This document shows, piece after piece, positions 34,833 to 43,200 of a DNA stretch of 64,000 bases; positions within the stretch are counted from its first letter, which is position 1; each line of letters begins with the position of its first letter. A program made the position numbers and the translations under genes. The stretch is from Lentzea albidocapillata (lineage in GTDB: Bacteria; Actinomycetota; Actinomycetes; Mycobacteriales; Pseudonocardiaceae), in assembly GCF_000719115.1 (NCBI RefSeq), contig NZ_JOEA01000002.1:275510-339509 (forward strand). The letters run 5' to 3'. The notes below the pieces were generated by a model. It saw only the letters and a list, made by a program, of their open reading frames with translations. It was not told where the DNA came from and made no database searches.

Positions 34833-34851
34833 CTAGCATCGGGAGAGGCAG

Positions 34852-36012
34852 ATGTCGCGTGGTCCTGATTACCGGCCGAGCATTCTGCTGGTGAATTGGC
34901 GCGACACCAGACACCCCGAGGGCGGCGGTTCCGAACGATACGTCGAGCGCATCGCAGAGGGCCTCGCCCGGCTCGGCCACCGGGTCTCGATCCAGTGCGC
35001 CGGCCACGACCGCGCCCCTTCCGGCGACTGGGTGGCGGGCGTCCGCTTCCGCAGGCGCGGCAACAAGTTCACGGTCTACCTGTTCGCCCTGCTGGCGATC
35101 CTGCGCTCCGACGCGGACGTCATCGTGGACGTGCAGAACGGCATGCCCTTCTTCAGCCGCCTGGTCGCGCGCTGTCCCGTCCTGGTGCTGGTGCACCACG
35201 TGCACCGCGAGCAGTGGCACAGCGCGCTGGGCCCGGTCTTCGGCCGGATCGGCTGGTGGGTCGAGTCGTGGCTCGCGCCGAGGCTGTACCGCAAATGCCG
35301 CTACATCACGGTCTCCAACGTGACGCGGGACGAACTGGGCCTGCTCGGCGTCGAGCCGCGCCGCACGGTGGTCGTGCCGAACGGGCTGGACGCGCCTCCC
35401 GCCGTCTCCGCGCGGCGCACCGAGGCGCCCGTGCTCGTCGCGGTGTCCCGGCTGGTCCCGCACAAGCGGCTGGAGCACGCGATCGACCTCGTCGCGCGGC
35501 TCCGTCCACAGTGGCCCGACCTGCGACTGGAACTCGTCGGCGAGGGCCCGTGGAAGGACGTGCTGCGGCAGCACGCGATCGACCGCGGAGTCCAGGACAG
35601 CGTCGTCATCCACGGCTGGGTCGACGAGCAGGCCAAGCACGAGATCCTCGCCGGGGCGTGGGTGCACGTGTGCCCGTCGGTCAAGGAGGGCTGGGGCATC
35701 GTGATCATGGAGGCCGCGAGCCACGGCGTGCCCACGGTCGCCTACCGCTCGGCGGGCGGCGTGGCCGAGGCGATCGTGGAGCACCGGACAGGTCTGCTCG
35801 CCGAGGACTTCGAGGACTTCGTCCGGCACACGGAGACGCTGCTGCGGGACCATCCGCTGCGCAAGGCGATGGGCGCCGCGGGCAGGGAACGTGCCCAGCA
35901 GTTCAGCTGGGAGGAGAGCCTCGACGCGTTCGACAACGCCGTGCACAGCGCCCTGCGGCTACCTCCGCGCCTCGTGGCCGGTGAGCACCGCGTCGCACAG
36001 CAGGTCGAGTAG
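34852..36012 (+). CDS. GT4 family glycosyltransferase (Rv0225-like)
   Basis: 386 residues. It is a GT-B retaining glycosyltransferase. The N-terminal acceptor half starts ILLVNWRDTRHPEGGGSERYV, and the C-terminal donor half has VAVSRLVPHKRLEHAI, LVGEGPWKD and the E-x7-E motif in SVKEGWGIVIMEAASHGVP. No membrane helix; it works on the cytoplasmic side. Position beside a methyltransferase and DUF3068/AftD genes matches the mycobacterial Rv0224c-Rv0227c region, so the acceptor is probably an envelope glycolipid intermediate. ATG 34852 after GGGAGAGGCAG. The 3' end overlaps the convergent acyltransferase-like gene by 54 nt. Confidence 0.87.
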   Translation: MSRGPDYRPSILLVNWRDTRHPEGGGSERYVERIAEGLARLGHRVSIQCAGHDRAPSGDWVAGVRFRRRGNKFTVYLFALLAILRSDADVIVDVQNGMPFFSRLVARCPVLVLVHHVHREQWHSALGPVFGRIGWWVESWLAPRLYRKCRYITVSNVTRDELGLLGVEPRRTVVVPNGLDAPPAVSARRTEAPVLVAVSRLVPHKRLEHAIDLVARLRPQWPDLRLELVGEGPWKDVLRQHAIDRGVQDSVVIHGWVDEQAKHEILAGAWVHVCPSVKEGWGIVIMEAASHGVPTVAYRSAGGVAEAIVEHRTGLLAEDFEDFVRHTETLLRDHPLRKAMGAAGRERAQQFSWEESLDAFDNAVHSALRLPPRLVAGEHRVAQQVE

Positions 36013-36981
36013 CTCCGCGGCGGCGGCCGCGTCGAAGTTCCTGCGCCGCACACGCACCGTGGCCGTGGTGACCTCCCCTGTCGTCACCACGCCGAACGCG
36101 ACGCCCGACCGGCCGGTCGCCGCGGGGAAGAAGCGCAGGGCGCTGACGTTCCCCTTGACGACACCGAGGTTCGACACGAGGAAGGTGCTGCCGAGCCGGG
36201 ACGCCAGCAGCCGCATCCCCCACTGCGCCAACGGGTTGTGCGCGCTGGGGAAGCCCGCCTCCGGCGTGGCGGCCGTCAGCAGCGCACGCACGTCGTCCTC
36301 GGTCGCCCCGGCCGGCAGGCGCAGTCTCAGCAGCGCGCTGTCGGCCTCGGGACGCGGATCCGCTCCACCACGCCAGGAGGCACCTATCGCGGCGACGACG
36401 CGGCCGTGCGCGGCACCACGGGTGGCGTTCCACTTCCGTGTCGCGTCCAGTGCGGCGGAGGTGAGCCGGGCGCTGCCCAGCTTGACGGCGGGCAGCGCGC
36501 GGGACACCAGGTGGTCGCCGGACTCGTTGCCCCGTAACGTTGGCTGGATGCGTGCGGGAGGCGTCCACACGGCTTCGCGCACGCGGTCGAGCGCGTTCAG
36601 GAGGTAGGGCCGGTCGGGGCTGCGCAGTGCCACACCGGTCGCGGAGCTGCACACGGACTCACCGAGTGCGATGCCCAGCAACGCCAGCAGGCCGAGGCCG
36701 TCGACCGCACCGTGGTGGGCGGCGATCATCAGCGAGTCGCCGGCGAGCGCGACCCGGACCAGCGGATCGCCCACGCTGTAGTGACCGTCGGCGAACTCGG
36801 TCCGCGCACCGTCCCAATCGGACGGACGGAGCACGACCGCGGCCGGACCGAGGTTGGGGAACTCCTCGCTGGCACGGGACATCCGCGCGGCCACCACCGA
36901 GGGATCCGGCGCCTCACGCAGACTCGCCTCGAGCAGGATGCTCCAGGAGGCCGCCGGGTCCCCGGAGAAGGCCACGGTCAC
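35959..36981 (-). CDS. Condensation/acyltransferase-like protein (HHxxxDG)
   Basis: 340 residues. The active-site motif HHGAVDGLG (residues ~94-102) places it in the CoA-dependent acyltransferase superfamily (condensation domains, PapA, WS/DGAT). Later segments (NPLAQWGMRLLASRLGSTFLVSNLGVV) look like the DFGWG-side region, where the canonical motif is not seen. It is shorter than typical family members (~420-450). It could acylate an envelope lipid or sugar. GTG start at 36981, just downstream of the DUF2613 gene (4 nt gap), so the two are cotranscribed. No recognised counterpart in the mycobacterial locus, so it is an apparent lineage-specific addition. Confidence 0.7.
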   Translation of the reverse strand: MTVAFSGDPAASWSILLEASLREAPDPSVVAARMSRASEEFPNLGPAAVVLRPSDWDGARTEFADGHYSVGDPLVRVALAGDSLMIAAHHGAVDGLGLLALLGIALGESVCSSATGVALRSPDRPYLLNALDRVREAVWTPPARIQPTLRGNESGDHLVSRALPAVKLGSARLTSAALDATRKWNATRGAAHGRVVAAIGASWRGGADPRPEADSALLRLRLPAGATEDDVRALLTAATPEAGFPSAHNPLAQWGMRLLASRLGSTFLVSNLGVVKGNVSALRFFPAATGRSGVAFGVVTTGEVTTATVRVRRRNFDAAAAAELLDLLCDAVLTGHEARR

Positions 36982-36985
36982 CCGG

Positions 36986-37153
36986 TCAGCGAGAGCCGTA
37001 GTCGAGGACCTCGGGCTCCACGGCCTTCTGGCCTTGCTCGATCCGCTGCTCGACGACCTTGTCGGGGTTGTTCTGCGCGACGACGACCACGCCGACCCCT
37101 CCGGCGAGCGCGGCTCCGGCGACGATCGCGACCAGCACCGAAACCAGTTCCAC
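36986..37153 (-). CDS. DUF2613 small membrane protein
   Basis: 55 residues: MELVSVLVAIVAGAALAGG at the N-terminus is a single membrane helix or uncleaved signal, then VVVVAQNNPDKVVEQR and an acidic/polar tail. This matches the small DUF2613 proteins that accompany aftD in mycobacteria (Rv0236A next to Rv0236c). Function unknown. GTG start at 37153 with CTGAGGAGTAAGAC upstream. It lies 4 nt after the end of the large membrane protein gene and 4 nt before the acyltransferase-like gene. A copy of the 15-nt motif (37185-37199) sits in the end of the upstream gene and could give it its own promoter. Confidence 0.8.
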   Translation of the reverse strand: MELVSVLVAIVAGAALAGGVGVVVVAQNNPDKVVEQRIEQGQKAVEPEVLDYGSR

Positions 37154-37156
37154 GTC

Positions 37157-38761
37157 TTACTCCTCAGGTCGGGGTGCCGCGAATCTACCGACCGGTAACC
37201 GTCTCCACAACAGGCTCGTACCGATCAGTGACCCAGCCGCGACCCAGGCCAGCACAACGGGCGCAGCGGGTGGGCCGTTCGGTTCATCCGGCACTGCTCC
37301 AGGTACCCGATAGAGCGCCAGGTCGGGGCCGTCGTGGACCTTCTCGAGCCGTGCCAGCAGGTTCTCGTCCACTCGGCCCGGCGTCCCGCGCTCGACCAGC
37401 ACCCAGCCGATGCCGCTCAGGTCACCATCGCGCAGCCGTGCCGCCCGCGGGTCCTCCCCCGCCACGACCTTCCCGCCGACCAGCAGCGAGTCGTCCACGA
37501 CGGTCGTGCCGGGCAGGTAGCGCGGTGCGGGGTCGAGCTGGGTGCGCCGGTCGTTCCAGTCGAACCTGCGGAACGCCGAGAGCGGGTACACCGCCACGTC
37601 GCCGGGCTGGTCGACGAGCTTCTCCCGCACCGCGGCCCAGTCCGCCGGGTAGTGGACCGGTTCGAGCCGTCCGAACCCGCCCCACGCGAGGTCCGGCAGC
37701 AACCCGAGCAGCAGCACGGCCACCAGCAGCCGCGCGCGCAGCCGTTCCACCGCGACCGCGAGCCCGATCGCGAACGGCAGCGCGAGCCACGCCACCCACT
37801 TCTGGCTGTCGCGCAACAACCCGGCACCGGGCACGTGCTCGATCAACGTCTCCAGCACCGCCACGCCACCCGGCAGCACCGCGAGCAGGGCCAGCACCGC
37901 ACCGAGCACGCCCAGTCCCGCCAGCGGCCACACGGGCAGGCGTTTCGACAGCTCCCGCAGACCGAAGACCGCCGCCCCGAGGAGCAGCACGGTGAGCACC
38001 GGAAGCATCGGATTGGCCCGGCTCACCGGAACGACCTCGGCGTTCCAGATCCCGCCCAGTCCCAGCACGCTGAGCACCGGCCCGCCCCAGTTCTCGCCGC
38101 GCGCGCTGAACGCCTCGACGCCGGCCGGGTCGGACAGTCCGTCGTGCAGCAGCGAGGGCACCCACCACGGCGCGTTCAGCACAACGCCGATCGCCATGAC
38201 CTGCCACGCCTTGCGGCGTCCGGCGGTGGCCAGCGCCGTGCCCAGCGCGAGGATGCCGCCGGGTGCCGAGAGCACGGCGGGCAGGCACGCGAGCACGAGC
38301 CTGGTCCACGCGTGCGGTTCGCCGTCGCGCATTCTCAGTCCGGCCATCGCGACCCACGGCAGGGCCGCGTAGCCCAGCAGCAGCGTCCAGTGGCCGATGA
38401 AGAGCCGCTCGGCGACGTAGGCGTTCCACGAGTACGCCACGGCGGCGACGATCCGCACACCGGTGTTGTCCGTCGGCACCAGCAGCCCGGCGCCCAGGGC
38501 ACCGGCGAAGACGATCGCGAGCAGAGCGAGCTTCTGCACCAGTTGACCGGGGACCACCTGGGTCATCAGCGCCACCACTGCGTCGACGGGAACCGCCCGC
38601 GGCAACGCGTCGCCGAGCCCGAACGCCGCCGCGTTCAGCGGCTGCTCCGGCGTGAACACCATGTCGTAGACGAGGACGTAACCCGGCCACAGCACGGGAG
38701 CGAGGGCGGCCAGCGCCAGCATCGCGCACGTGGCGTAGAGCTTCAGTCCGTTCGGCCGCAC
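37157..38761 (-). CDS. Large multi-pass membrane protein (Rv0226c-like)
   Basis: 534 residues with about a dozen membrane helices and a soluble stretch at ~400-500 (VHYPADWAAVREKLVDQPGDVAVYPLSAFRRF ... VDDSLLVGGKVVAGEDPRAARLRDGDLSGIGWVLVERG), ending in one more helix and a short polar tail. The layout fits GT-C-like or YfhO-like membrane proteins, and the position corresponds to Rv0226c in the mycobacterial locus. A direct enzymatic role is not shown. GTG start at 38761 after GAGAGGGAG; the frame extends further upstream but only opposite the flippase gene. Motif site E lies 42 nt upstream. Confidence 0.72.
   Translation of the reverse strand: MRPNGLKLYATCAMLALAALAPVLWPGYVLVYDMVFTPEQPLNAAAFGLGDALPRAVPVDAVVALMTQVVPGQLVQKLALLAIVFAGALGAGLLVPTDNTGVRIVAAVAYSWNAYVAERLFIGHWTLLLGYAALPWVAMAGLRMRDGEPHAWTRLVLACLPAVLSAPGGILALGTALATAGRRKAWQVMAIGVVLNAPWWVPSLLHDGLSDPAGVEAFSARGENWGGPVLSVLGLGGIWNAEVVPVSRANPMLPVLTVLLLGAAVFGLRELSKRLPVWPLAGLGVLGAVLALLAVLPGGVAVLETLIEHVPGAGLLRDSQKWVAWLALPFAIGLAVAVERLRARLLVAVLLLGLLPDLAWGGFGRLEPVHYPADWAAVREKLVDQPGDVAVYPLSAFRRFDWNDRRTQLDPAPRYLPGTTVVDDSLLVGGKVVAGEDPRAARLRDGDLSGIGWVLVERGTPGRVDENLLARLEKVHDGPDLALYRVPGAVPDEPNGPPAAPVVLAWVAAGSLIGTSLLWRRLPVGRFAAPRPEE
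37185..37199 (-). promoter_or_regulatory. Envelope-locus 15-nt motif, site D
   Basis: On the minus strand it reads GTTACCGGTCGGTAG, 32 nt upstream of the DUF2613 start and inside the final codons of the large membrane protein gene. TAGATT follows directly and could act as a -10 box. Confidence 0.5.
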
Positions 38762-38802
38762 TTGCTCCCTCTCCGCTCGCGCCGGGGCTACAGTCGCCGA
38801 AA

Positions 38803-38817
38803 CTACCGGCCAGTAGT
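38803..38817 (-). promoter_or_regulatory. Envelope-locus 15-nt motif, site E
   Basis: On the minus strand it reads ACTACTGGCCGGTAG, matching the other sites at 12-13 positions, 42 nt upstream of the large membrane protein start. TAGTTT at its end could be a -10 box. On the plus strand, GTAGTAC is repeated directly at 38813-38819 and 38826-38832, upstream of the flippase gene. Confidence 0.5.
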
Positions 38818-38866
38818 ACTCGCGGGTAGTACCCCGCGGCAGACCCGGCCACCGGAAGGATCCCGC

Positions 38867-40051
38867 GTGTCCGCTCCGGCGACGACCACCACCCGCCTGG
38901 ACGCCCTGCTGATCACGGGCGCGCTGCTGGGCGCCAACGCCGCGAGCTACGTGCTGACCATCGCCGCCGCGAGAGCCCTGGCCCCCGCGATCTTCGGCGA
39001 GCTCAGCGCGCTGCTCGCGCTCGTGGTCATCGGGGTGGTGCCGGCGATGAGCCTGCAGACCGTCGCCGCCCTGCGGGTGACGAACCTCGGCCCGCGCCCC
39101 CTGTTCGGACTGGGCCTGAGCGTGAGCGCGGGCATGACCGTGCTGACCCTGGCCCTCGTGCCGCTGCTCGCCCGCCTGCTGCATCTTGACGGTCCCTGGC
39201 CGGTCGTGTGGCTGGCGCTGTCCCTGGCCCCGCTCACGGTTCTCGGTGTCCTGCACGGTCTCCTGCAGGGAACGCAGCGGTTCGGCGCGCTGGCGTTGCT
39301 GGTGTCGCTCGAAGGGCTCGGCAAGGTCGGCGGCGGGGTGATCGGGCTGTGGCTGTCCCCCTCGTCGGCCTCGGTGCTGGCGGGTACGGCCATCGGTTCG
39401 TTCCTGGTCGTGCTGACCGGGTGGCGGCTGTGCGGCAGTCCCCGCCCGGCACGGCCCGCCGGTGGGGCCGAGGTGATGCACGCGTCCCAGGCCATGCTGG
39501 CACTGGTGCTGCTGGTGAACCTCGACCTCGTGCTCGCCCGGCACCAGCTCGCCGGCCAGGCGGGCGGCTACGCCGTGGGAGCGGTCGTCACGAAGATCGC
39601 GTACTGGCTGCCGCAGGCGGTGGGCGTGCTCGTGCTGCCCCGCCTGGCCGACGCGGACGACCGCCGCCGCATGCTGCCGAAGGCACTCGCGGTGTGCGCG
39701 GGCCTCGACGTGTTCGTGATCGCGGGCTGCGCGCTGTTCGGGCCGCTGGGCGTGTCGTTGATCGGCGGCGCGAAGTACCACGGCGACGCGATTCCGTTGT
39801 GGCAGTTCGCTCTCATGGGTTCCTGCCTGGCACTGGTGCAGCTGCTGCTGTTCTCCCGGATCGCGAGCGGCGACCGGCGGTCGACCGTCGCGGTGTGGAT
39901 CGCGGTCGCCGCCGAGGTCGCGCTGATCACCCTGTGGCTCAACGGCTCCGTCGGTCAGGTCGTGACCGGTGCGCTGCTCGCGACGGCGGGACTGGTGGTC
40001 GCGGGCACCGTCATCGAGGCCCGCGGCACTAGGGCCTGTATCGAAGTCTGA
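38867..40051 (+). CDS. Polysaccharide/lipid flippase-like membrane protein (MOP superfamily)
   Basis: 394 residues with roughly 12 membrane helices, starting LLITGALLGANAASYVLTIAAARALAPAIFGEL, the typical N-terminus of Wzx/polysaccharide-biosynthesis flippases. It likely moves a lipid-linked sugar across the membrane for the AftD-side pathway. GTG start at 38867 with GGAAGGA 6 nt upstream. A longer frame to the left is antisense to the large membrane protein gene and is not real. The last seven codons (after EARGT) and the TGA lie inside the left terminal repeat of the 40031-40194 element, so the natural C-terminus was altered by its insertion. It lies between the membrane protein and aftD genes. 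Confidence 0.8.
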   Translation: MSAPATTTTRLDALLITGALLGANAASYVLTIAAARALAPAIFGELSALLALVVIGVVPAMSLQTVAALRVTNLGPRPLFGLGLSVSAGMTVLTLALVPLLARLLHLDGPWPVVWLALSLAPLTVLGVLHGLLQGTQRFGALALLVSLEGLGKVGGGVIGLWLSPSSASVLAGTAIGSFLVVLTGWRLCGSPRPARPAGGAEVMHASQAMLALVLLVNLDLVLARHQLAGQAGGYAVGAVVTKIAYWLPQAVGVLVLPRLADADDRRRMLPKALAVCAGLDVFVIAGCALFGPLGVSLIGGAKYHGDAIPLWQFALMGSCLALVQLLLFSRIASGDRRSTVAVWIAVAAEVALITLWLNGSVGQVVTGALLATAGLVVAGTVIEARGTRACIEV

Positions 40052-40194
40052 TTCGATGAGAGTTGCGCTTGAGGTGGTTCCTGGTGGTGCGGCCGGACGG
40101 CCCGCATACCGGTGTTGTATGTGGGTCGTCCGGCCGTGCCGCCAGGGGCCGCCTCGGGCCCGGCTATCGCGGATCAGACTTCGATACAGGCCCT
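40031..40194. mobile_element. 164-bp MITE-like element with 22-bp terminal inverted repeats
   Basis: Perfect 22-bp inverted repeats end the element (40031-40052, beginning AGGGCCTGTATCG; 40173-40194). Inside, a second 29-nt inverted repeat (40080-40108 with 40118-40146, 9-nt loop) has four mismatches, all G:U-compatible in RNA, so the whole unit folds into a long hairpin. No transposase frame is present. The left repeat supplies the last seven codons and the stop of the flippase gene. The right end is 12 nt before the aftD stop, so it also acts as a hairpin between two convergent genes. I see no clear target-site duplication. Its mobility can be tested by copy number in the genome. Confidence 0.75.
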
Positions 40195-40206
40195 GGGCAA
40201 ACCTGA

Positions 40207-43200
40207 TCACTGCACGACGGGGTCCCGACGCTGTCCGAACCGGCCGAACGCGGCCGCGACCACCGCCGAGACGGCCACCAGGAAAGCGGCCTGGACCAGC
40301 GGGACGTAGGCCCATTCCTGGCCGTGGCCGAGGATCCGGCCGAGCACCGCGACACCCGATCCCAGCGCGACCCCGCTCACCGCGATCACCTTCGGCGCCG
40401 CCGCCCAGAACTCCCGCGCCAGCAGGCACGCGATCACCGCCACGATCGGCAGCATGCCGCCGAGCACGGCCAGCAGCACGAGCATCGCGACCACCAGCCA
40501 CCGACTCCGCGACGGCGCCACGAACGTCACGCGCCGCCGCACGGGGATCGCGGCGAGCAGCAGCACCGCCAGCACTCCCAGCGCGCCGGCCAGCAGGCCC
40601 GTCCGGTACCGCGCGTCCGGGCCGAACTCCAGCACCACCACGCCGCCGTCGCCCTCGGGCAGGACATACGCCTGTTGCCAGCCGTCGACCCGGACCTTCT
40701 CCAGCACCTGCCCGTTCAGGGTCGCCGTCCAACCGTCGTTGACGTTCTCGGACACCACGAGCAGTGCCTGAGGACCCGGCGCGACGGTGATCTCCCGTTC
40801 GGTGGCGTCCCAGCTGCCGATGGTGACTTCCCGATGCGTCGCAACGGGTTTCGGTAGTTCGACGTGGGTCACGGAGACGTCCTGCACCACGAACGAGTCG
40901 GATCGCGACGTGGTGAGCACGTGGTCGCCGGCGGGCAGCTCCAGGGCGGTCGCCAGGTCGTCGTCGCACAGCACCGCCTTCAACGGGCGGTTGGCCATGA
41001 CGTCACCGAGCACGCCGGACACCGAGCTGTTGATCTTCTTGCCGTCGACGTCGATGACCGGGCCTTTGCCGCACGGCACGGTGAACGGAGTCGTCGCGGG
41101 CACCGGCTTCAGCACGCCGTCGAGCGCGGGCACCCGGAGCTCACCGATCTCGGCGGGCCCCACGCCGCCCGACTCGCGCACGACGAGTTCGAGCTTCTCG
41201 GTGTCCGCCGGTTTGATCGTGACGATGCCGTCCGCGCCGACGCGCACGACCTCGGCGCCCGCGTCGGTGCGCACTTCCAGCTCGACGGGTGCTCTGGCTC
41301 CTCGCGCGCCCTCGATGCCGAACTCCGAAAGGGTGCGTTTTCCCTTCCACGCCAACGTCAGCGTCGGCCGCAGGTCCGTCACGTCCGGCACCCAGGACGT
41401 GCCCGGATCACCGTCCACAGCGGACAGCGGACTCGCCGCGACGTCGCCGGCAAGCGAGGTCGACCCCGTGATCGTCAGGCCCTCCGGCGTCACCGGGTTC
41501 TTCGCGCCGGCGGACGGCACGACGGTGGCGTTCACCGCGAACTTCCCGTCGGCCGAGGTGCGGAACAGCCGCGTGAGTCCGTTGACCTCCTCGCCGAACC
41601 GGGACAGCGACGAGTCGCATCGCACCGTGCCGTCGGTCCGGTAGCACGCCGGACGCGACTGGCTGCCGCGGGTGAACGAGAAGCCCGGCCTGGCCGCGTC
41701 CTGGTCGCGGGGCACGCGCAGCGCTCTCTGCGCCGTCATGCCCGGCACGCTCAGTTCCTTGATGCCGACGTTGCCGTCCTGCCTGTCGGCGGCGACCCCG
41801 AGGACCGTGACGCGCACGCTGCCGGTGAGACCGGGGCGGACGGGGTAGGCGTGCCGGCCGCCGCCGGACGGGACGTCGTGCTCGCTCTCCCCCGCGTCGG
41901 TGGTGAGCCTGATCCGCGTGACCGCCCAGCCCACCCGCAGGTCGTCGACCAGGTCGAGCGTCACCTCACCGACCGAGCGCGGGGTGTCCAGGTCGATCTC
42001 CAGCCACTGCCCGACGGGCCCGGTGAAGCTCGACGAGTGCCACGCGGACCCGCCGTCGCCGTCCACCGCCGCGAACGGCGAGTTCGCCGGGTCGATCGCC
42101 CCCGCCGCGTCGGCGTACGCGGTCGACGTGGACGCCCGCACGGCCCGGATGCCTCGGTACTCGGCGACGGTCTGATGCCTGGAGTCCTGGAACGGAGACA
42201 CGTCCAGCGCCACGCGTCCCTGTCTGGACGCCTCGTCCGCGGACATCGTCTGGCTGAGGTTGTCGGACACCCTGCCGACGTTGCGTTCCTTGCGTCTGAG
42301 GCCGTCGGTGACGAGCAGTGGCCCGGTCCGTCCTTCGGCGTCGCCCGCGAGGACGACGGGCTGGTCCGCCTTGACGAGTCCCTGGGACAGCAACGGCAGC
42401 AACGACTCCGGTCCACCGCTCACCGTCGGCACGTCCGCCTCGGCGACGGCGGTGGCGACCGGGACCGCCCGCTTCACCTCGAAGACCTCCAGCGCGTTCC
42501 CGGTCGCGGCGGCGTCGACCGAACTGACGAGCCGCTGGTCGCTCATCCGCACCTCGGGCCCGAACTGGGCGACGCGCTCGATGCCGGGCGATCCCTGGAG
42601 CGCCTGACGTAGCACGGTGAGCGGCGGCGAGCCGGTCGGTTCGCGCGCGATGTCGTTGCGCAGCAGCAGGAACCGATATCCGCCTCGTGCGAGGAAGTCC
42701 GCCAGCCCAGCTGAGCCGCGCCCGTCCGCGAGCGCGTCGTAGACGGCGTCCATGTACCGGGTGTTGCCCTCGGATCCGAGCGGTACCTGGTTGCGCACCG
42801 CCCACGGGGCCTGCGCGAGCGACTGCATCGGCTCGTCCACGGTCCTGCCCCAGGTGTACTGGCCGAAACCGGTGGCGGGCAACAACAACGTCCTCGCTCT
42901 GCCGTCCTGTTCCGCGAGCCATCCCGCCGCCTCGCGCCAGTGGCCCGGCACGTCGGACCACCCCTGGCCGGGCCGCAGGGTCAGCAGCCACGCGGGCGCC
43001 GCGACGACCGCGATCAGCACCAGGGCCACACCGGTGCGGGCCCGCCGCCGCCAGTGCTCGGGAGCGGCCCGCAGCCCGGCCGGCCGGGACAGGTGCAGGC
43101 CGTGGATGAACCCGAGAACCAGGCACAACCGCAGCACCGGCTCGAACTTGTGCACGTTGCGCAGCGGTGCGAGCGGCCCGTCCAGGAGCCCGCGCACCAC

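Noticed and set aside
34789..35946. Minus-strand frame extending the Rv0224c-like methyltransferase
   Set aside because: It is antisense to the GT4 gene. The methyltransferase fold starts only near 34788.
37334..38866. Long open frame on the plus strand leading into the flippase gene
   Set aside because: It is antisense to the large membrane protein gene (37157-38761), lacks domain content and reflects GC-rich third positions. The flippase starts at 38867 with its own ribosome site.
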